In this document: piece by piece, positions 12,260-12,793 of the stretch
Position numbering within the stretch: position 1 is the stretch's first letter
How the letters are laid out: the number at the start of each line of letters is the position of its first letter
From: Zygnema cylindricum
Taxonomy: Eukaryota; Streptophyta; Zygnematophyceae; Zygnematales; Zygnemataceae
Direction: 5' to 3'
NCBI GenBank assembly: GCA_037447655.1
Contig: JBBHKE010001680.1
Coordinates: forward strand, 130,572-143,364
DNA length: 12,793 nucleotides
The notes under the pieces: generated by a model
The model's input: only the letters and a program-made list of their open reading frames with translations
The model's database searches: none
What the model was told of the DNA's origin: nothing
Position numbers and translations under genes: made by a program

Positions 12260-12298
12260 CCTTAAAAGAAACGAGCTCCCTTTAAAAGAAACGAGCTC
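12260..12298. repeat. 20-bp tandem duplication
   Basis: CCTTAAAAGAAACGAGCTC (12260-12278) is followed directly by CCTTTAAAAGAAACGAGCTC (12279-12298), differing only by one T. Confidence 0.9.
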
Positions 12299-12461
12299 AG
12301 AGAAAGTAAACTCCATGTAGTTTCTAAAATTATGTTTATTTGTGTTTTAAATAAAAGTTTTAGAACCATCAGTTAATGTCGACGATATTATGTGAGCTTG
12401 CATTTATTTTTGGAAATAAACTTTGCCAACAATCTAGAAACGATCAAAAATAAAATAACGA

Positions 12462-12590
12462 CTCTCTCCCTCCCTCTCTTTCTCCCTTTCCCTCTCTCTG
12501 TCACTCTCTTTTTTCCCCTCTTTCCCTCCCTCCTCTCTTTCTCTCCCTCTCCCTCTCCCTGGTTTTCTCTCTCCTTTCTTTTTTTGTGTT
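12462..12590. repeat. (CT)n / (CCCTCT)n pyrimidine tract
   Basis: Plus-strand pyrimidine tract of CTCTCCCT and TTTCCC units running up to TTTTTTGTGTTTTACAG. The Arg/Glu/Lys-rich minus-strand frames through it are repeat artefacts. Confidence 0.95.
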
Positions 12591-12596
12591 TTACAG

Positions 12597-12793
12597 TTGG
12601 TCGCAATTTTCCACGAAATATTGGCAACCAATAGTTTTCTAGAGGATGATGAAGGTGGAGAGGAATAGTGTTTTATTTATTCCGTGGAGGAAGAGGAAGC
12701 TGTAAGGAGACGACAACAAGACGAATTTGATTTTTTGAATTGCCATCAGAAATCTTGATACACGAGGATGACCTTAGCGACGAACGAGTCTTT
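12597..12793 (+). pseudogene. Degraded coding-like stretch at the window edge (acidic/Arg-rich)
   Basis: After an acceptor-like TTTTACAG (12596) one frame reads LVAIFHEILATNSFLEDDEG then GEE, a TAG at 12666-12668, then on in the same frame to VEEEEAVRRRQQDEFDFLN and a TGA at 12756. A second frame takes over at 12752 as ILIHEDDLSDERVF to the edge. The acidic block followed by an Arg-rich block and an H-x-D-L-x-D-E pattern is reminiscent of the N-termini of plant PIF/Harbinger-type transposases (ALP1-like). That is a weak inference; a split ordinary gene is also possible, since CAG at 12747-12749 could be an acceptor. Confidence 0.22.

Noticed and set aside
12051-12265. Overlapping 66-67 codon frames on both strands
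   Set aside because: Neither shows a known motif or splice partner, and mutual overlap on opposite strands suggests chance.
12388-12634. Arg/Glu/Lys-rich minus-strand frames
   Set aside because: Shadows of the CT-rich tract; no conserved content.

Overview
The window is nuclear DNA from a green-lineage eukaryote, most likely a streptophyte (land plant or charophyte alga). It is AT-rich, repeat-laden and mostly non-coding. The one gene I can read with confidence is on the minus strand: a plastid-type rhodanese-domain protein like Arabidopsis STR11 (At4g24750 family). It is split into at least nine short coding exons (40-108 nt) separated by GT-AG introns of about 290-2200 nt. No bacterial features (operons, Shine-Dalgarno sites, IS elements, CRISPR) are present, and most long open frames are translations of simple repeats. 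The species cannot be fixed from the sequence.

Layout. 1-660: a (CATATA)n microsatellite, C/T and poly-T tracts around a 10-N gap, and a direct repeat of about 33 bp on either side of it. 714-778: a possible last exon of a plus-strand gene. 779-1862: mostly unassigned, with an ankyrin-like ORF at 1538-1738 and a poly(A) signal for the rhodanese gene at 1798-1803. 1863-7681: the rhodanese gene. Its introns hold an ATC-type microsatellite, foldback (MITE-like) elements, short tandem duplications and a G-rich tract. 7682-10014: upstream or first-intron sequence with GA-, T- and minisatellite tracts; exon 1, with most of the transit peptide, was not found. 10015-10270: a GC-rich island with palindromic G-box, CCAAT and TATA-like elements beside a GGGA repeat; this is a candidate promoter for the minus-strand gene. 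10380-11640: a more CpG-containing segment with no gene seen and one good inverted-repeat element at 11124-11257. 11640-12460: AT-rich, with small ORFs I cannot support. 12460-12793: a CT-rich tract followed by an acidic/Arg-rich degraded coding-like stretch that runs off the edge.

The reconstructed product is 238 residues from the first supported exon to the stop. It has the end of a plastid transit peptide (VRC-A type cleavage motif), a rhodanese domain with a CQKGLR active loop, a conserved GIGG..EFLGWTD linker and a hydrophobic C-terminal membrane segment. I found no multi-gene system in this window. The points of interest are gene structure and repeats.
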